From: Actinomycetes bacterium
Lineage (GTDB): Bacteria; Actinomycetota; Actinomycetes; Actinomycetales; Cellulomonadaceae
Length of the DNA: 6,427 nt
Direction: 5' to 3'
Assembly: GCA_023425905.1 (NCBI GenBank)
Contig: JAFABT010000116.1
Coordinates: 1-6,427, forward strand
The position numbers were made by a program, and so were the translations under genes. Numbering within the stretch: the first letter of the stretch is position 1; each line of letters starts with the position of its first letter. Under the pieces are notes generated by a model. The model worked only from the letters and a program-made list of their open reading frames with translations, made no database searches and was not told where the DNA came from. Shown in pieces: positions 5,306-6,427 of the stretch.

Positions 5306-6427
5306 TCAGGTCCCCAGCGCGTCGAGGACGTCTCGGGCCAGATCTGGTGCCGTGAGGCGGTTCGAGGTGACGACCTGGTCGATCGTCGCGTGGTCGAGGA
5401 ACGCCGTCGGCAGGCCAGCCGTGAGGATCCGTGTCCGATGCCCCGCTCGCATCGCCTCCTCGACGAGGAGCGCACCCACACCACCCGCCGCGAGGCCGTC
5501 CTCGAGCGTGAGGACGACGTCGTGCTCACCCGTCATCTTCACGAGCGCGTCAGGCAGCGGGAGCACCCACGTCGGCGCAGCGACCGTGACGCTCAGCCCG
5601 TGCGTGGCGAGGATCTCCTCGACGGCGAGCGCCGTCGGAACCATCGACCCGATACCGACGACGAGCACGCGCGGCGCCTCGGGGCTCGCGCTGCTGCGCC
5701 GCACGACGTCGACGCCGTCGACGTCCTCGACCGCGGGGACCGGGTCGGCGACGGCACCCTTGGGGTACCGCACGACCGTCGGCGCGTCGTCGACGTCGAC
5801 CGCGGCCCGCAGCGCCGCCCGCAGCGTCGGCTCGTCCCGAGGAGCCGCAAGCCGGAGACCAGGCACGATGCGGAGCATCGCAAGATCCCACATCCCGTTG
5901 TGGCTCGCGCCGTCCTCACCGGTGATGCCCGCGCGGTCGAGCACGAAGGTGACGCCCGCCCGGTGCAGCGCGACGTCCATGAGGACCTGGTCGAAGGCCC
6001 GGTTGAGGAAGGTCGCGTACACCGCGACGACGGGGTGGAGGCCGGCGAAGGCCATGCCGGCGGCAGACGTCGCGGCGTGCTGCTCGGCGATGCCGACGTC
6101 GAAGGTCCGCGTGGGGAACTCCTGCTGGAACGGGGCAAGGCCGACCGGCCCGAGCATCGCCGCGGTGATCGCGACGACGTCAGGACGGCGCCGTCCGATC
6201 GCGACGATCTCGTCGGCGAAGACCGAGGTCCAGCCGAAGCGGGACGGAGCGACAGGCAGGCCGGTCTCCGGGTGGATGCGCCCGACCGCATGGAAGCGGT
6301 CGGCGACGTCCTGCTCGGCCGGGGTGTACCCGCGGCCCTTCTGGGTGATGACGTGGACGATGCAGGGCGCCCCGTAGTCCTTCGCGAGCTGGAGCGCGCG
6401 CTCGAGCGCGGGGGTGTCGTGCCCGTC
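5306..6427 (-). CDS. dxs: 1-deoxy-D-xylulose-5-phosphate synthase, C-terminal 373 aa (start outside window)
   Basis: DXS condenses pyruvate with glyceraldehyde 3-phosphate, using thiamine diphosphate, in the first step of the MEP isoprenoid pathway; the product also feeds thiamine and pyridoxal synthesis. The reading frame is open through the right edge, so the ATG at 6157 is internal. 373 of roughly 630-650 residues are present, and the N-terminal GDG cofactor motif is missing only because of the window edge. Visible in order are DGHDTPALE and KGRGYTPAEQD...RFHAVG from the end of domain 1, then the pyrimidine-binding domain with FDVGIAEQHAATSAAGMAF (catalytic-type Glu at nt 6083-6085), YATFLNRAFDQ and TGEDGASHNGMWDL. 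The C-terminal transketolase domain has LTLEDGLAAGGVGALL and GLPTAFLDHA. The identity is firm. The last 40 or so residues look more divergent than usual, so a second dxs paralogue is possible. It is transcribed toward pflB, 127 bases away. Confidence 0.94.
   Translation of the reverse strand, partial: DGHDTPALERALQLAKDYGAPCIVHVITQKGRGYTPAEQDVADRFHAVGRIHPETGLPVAPSRFGWTSVFADEIVAIGRRRPDVVAITAAMLGPVGLAPFQQEFPTRTFDVGIAEQHAATSAAGMAFAGLHPVVAVYATFLNRAFDQVLMDVALHRAGVTFVLDRAGITGEDGASHNGMWDLAMLRIVPGLRLAAPRDEPTLRAALRAAVDVDDAPTVVRYPKGAVADPVPAVEDVDGVDVVRRSSASPEAPRVLVVGIGSMVPTALAVEEILATHGLSVTVAAPTWVLPLPDALVKMTGEHDVVLTLEDGLAAGGVGALLVEEAMRAGHRTRILTAGLPTAFLDHATIDQVVTSNRLTAPDLARDVLDALGT

Noticed and set aside
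5352..6377. A 341-residue forward open frame over dxs
   Set aside because: Ser/Arg/Ala-rich shadow of the DXS frame, without motifs.
1..6427. A novel multi-gene system, mobile element, CRISPR array or tRNA/rRNA
   Set aside because: All coding capacity is accounted for by four recognisable metabolic genes, and no transposase, array-like repeats or structured RNA gene was seen.

Overview
The window comes from a chromosome of very high G+C content, with codon third positions almost all G or C. It carries ordinary metabolic genes of an actinobacterium. A beta-oxidation FadB of actinobacterial type together with a complete pyruvate formate-lyase system points to a facultatively anaerobic, fermentative member of the Micrococcales, such as the Cellulomonas/Sanguibacter/Oerskovia group. 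The lineage is inferred from remembered sequence resemblance, not from a search.

Layout from left to right: (1) the 3' part of a forward-strand fadB-type gene for a bifunctional enoyl-CoA hydratase/3-hydroxyacyl-CoA dehydrogenase, its start lying outside the window; (2) pflA, the pyruvate formate-lyase activating enzyme, on the reverse strand, its last 14 bases overlapping the end of fadB tail to tail; (3) pflB, pyruvate formate-lyase, on the reverse strand, one base upstream of pflA; (4) a 127-base intergenic region; (5) the C-terminal part of dxs (1-deoxy-D-xylulose-5-phosphate synthase) on the reverse strand, running off the right edge. Coding sequence is continuous otherwise, and there is no gene-free stretch longer than 127 bases.

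PflB cleaves pyruvate with CoA to acetyl-CoA and formate once PflA has installed a glycyl radical on Gly734, so pflBA is a self-contained anaerobic operon. DXS also consumes pyruvate, for isoprenoid precursors. FadB degrades fatty acids and normally depends on respiration. The neighbours therefore meet at pyruvate and acetyl-CoA, but nothing shows that fadB or dxs belongs to the pfl operon.

The most informative non-coding part is the dxs-pflB gap. It holds a palindrome resembling a DosR/DevR box, a perfect 5-6-5 palindrome of CRP/FNR geometry, direct repeats flanking the first box, a plausible -10 element placing the DosR-like box near -41.5, and a strong ribosome binding site. This looks like a compact oxygen- or redox-controlled promoter. 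I found no mobile element, CRISPR array, RNA gene or undescribed multi-gene system here.
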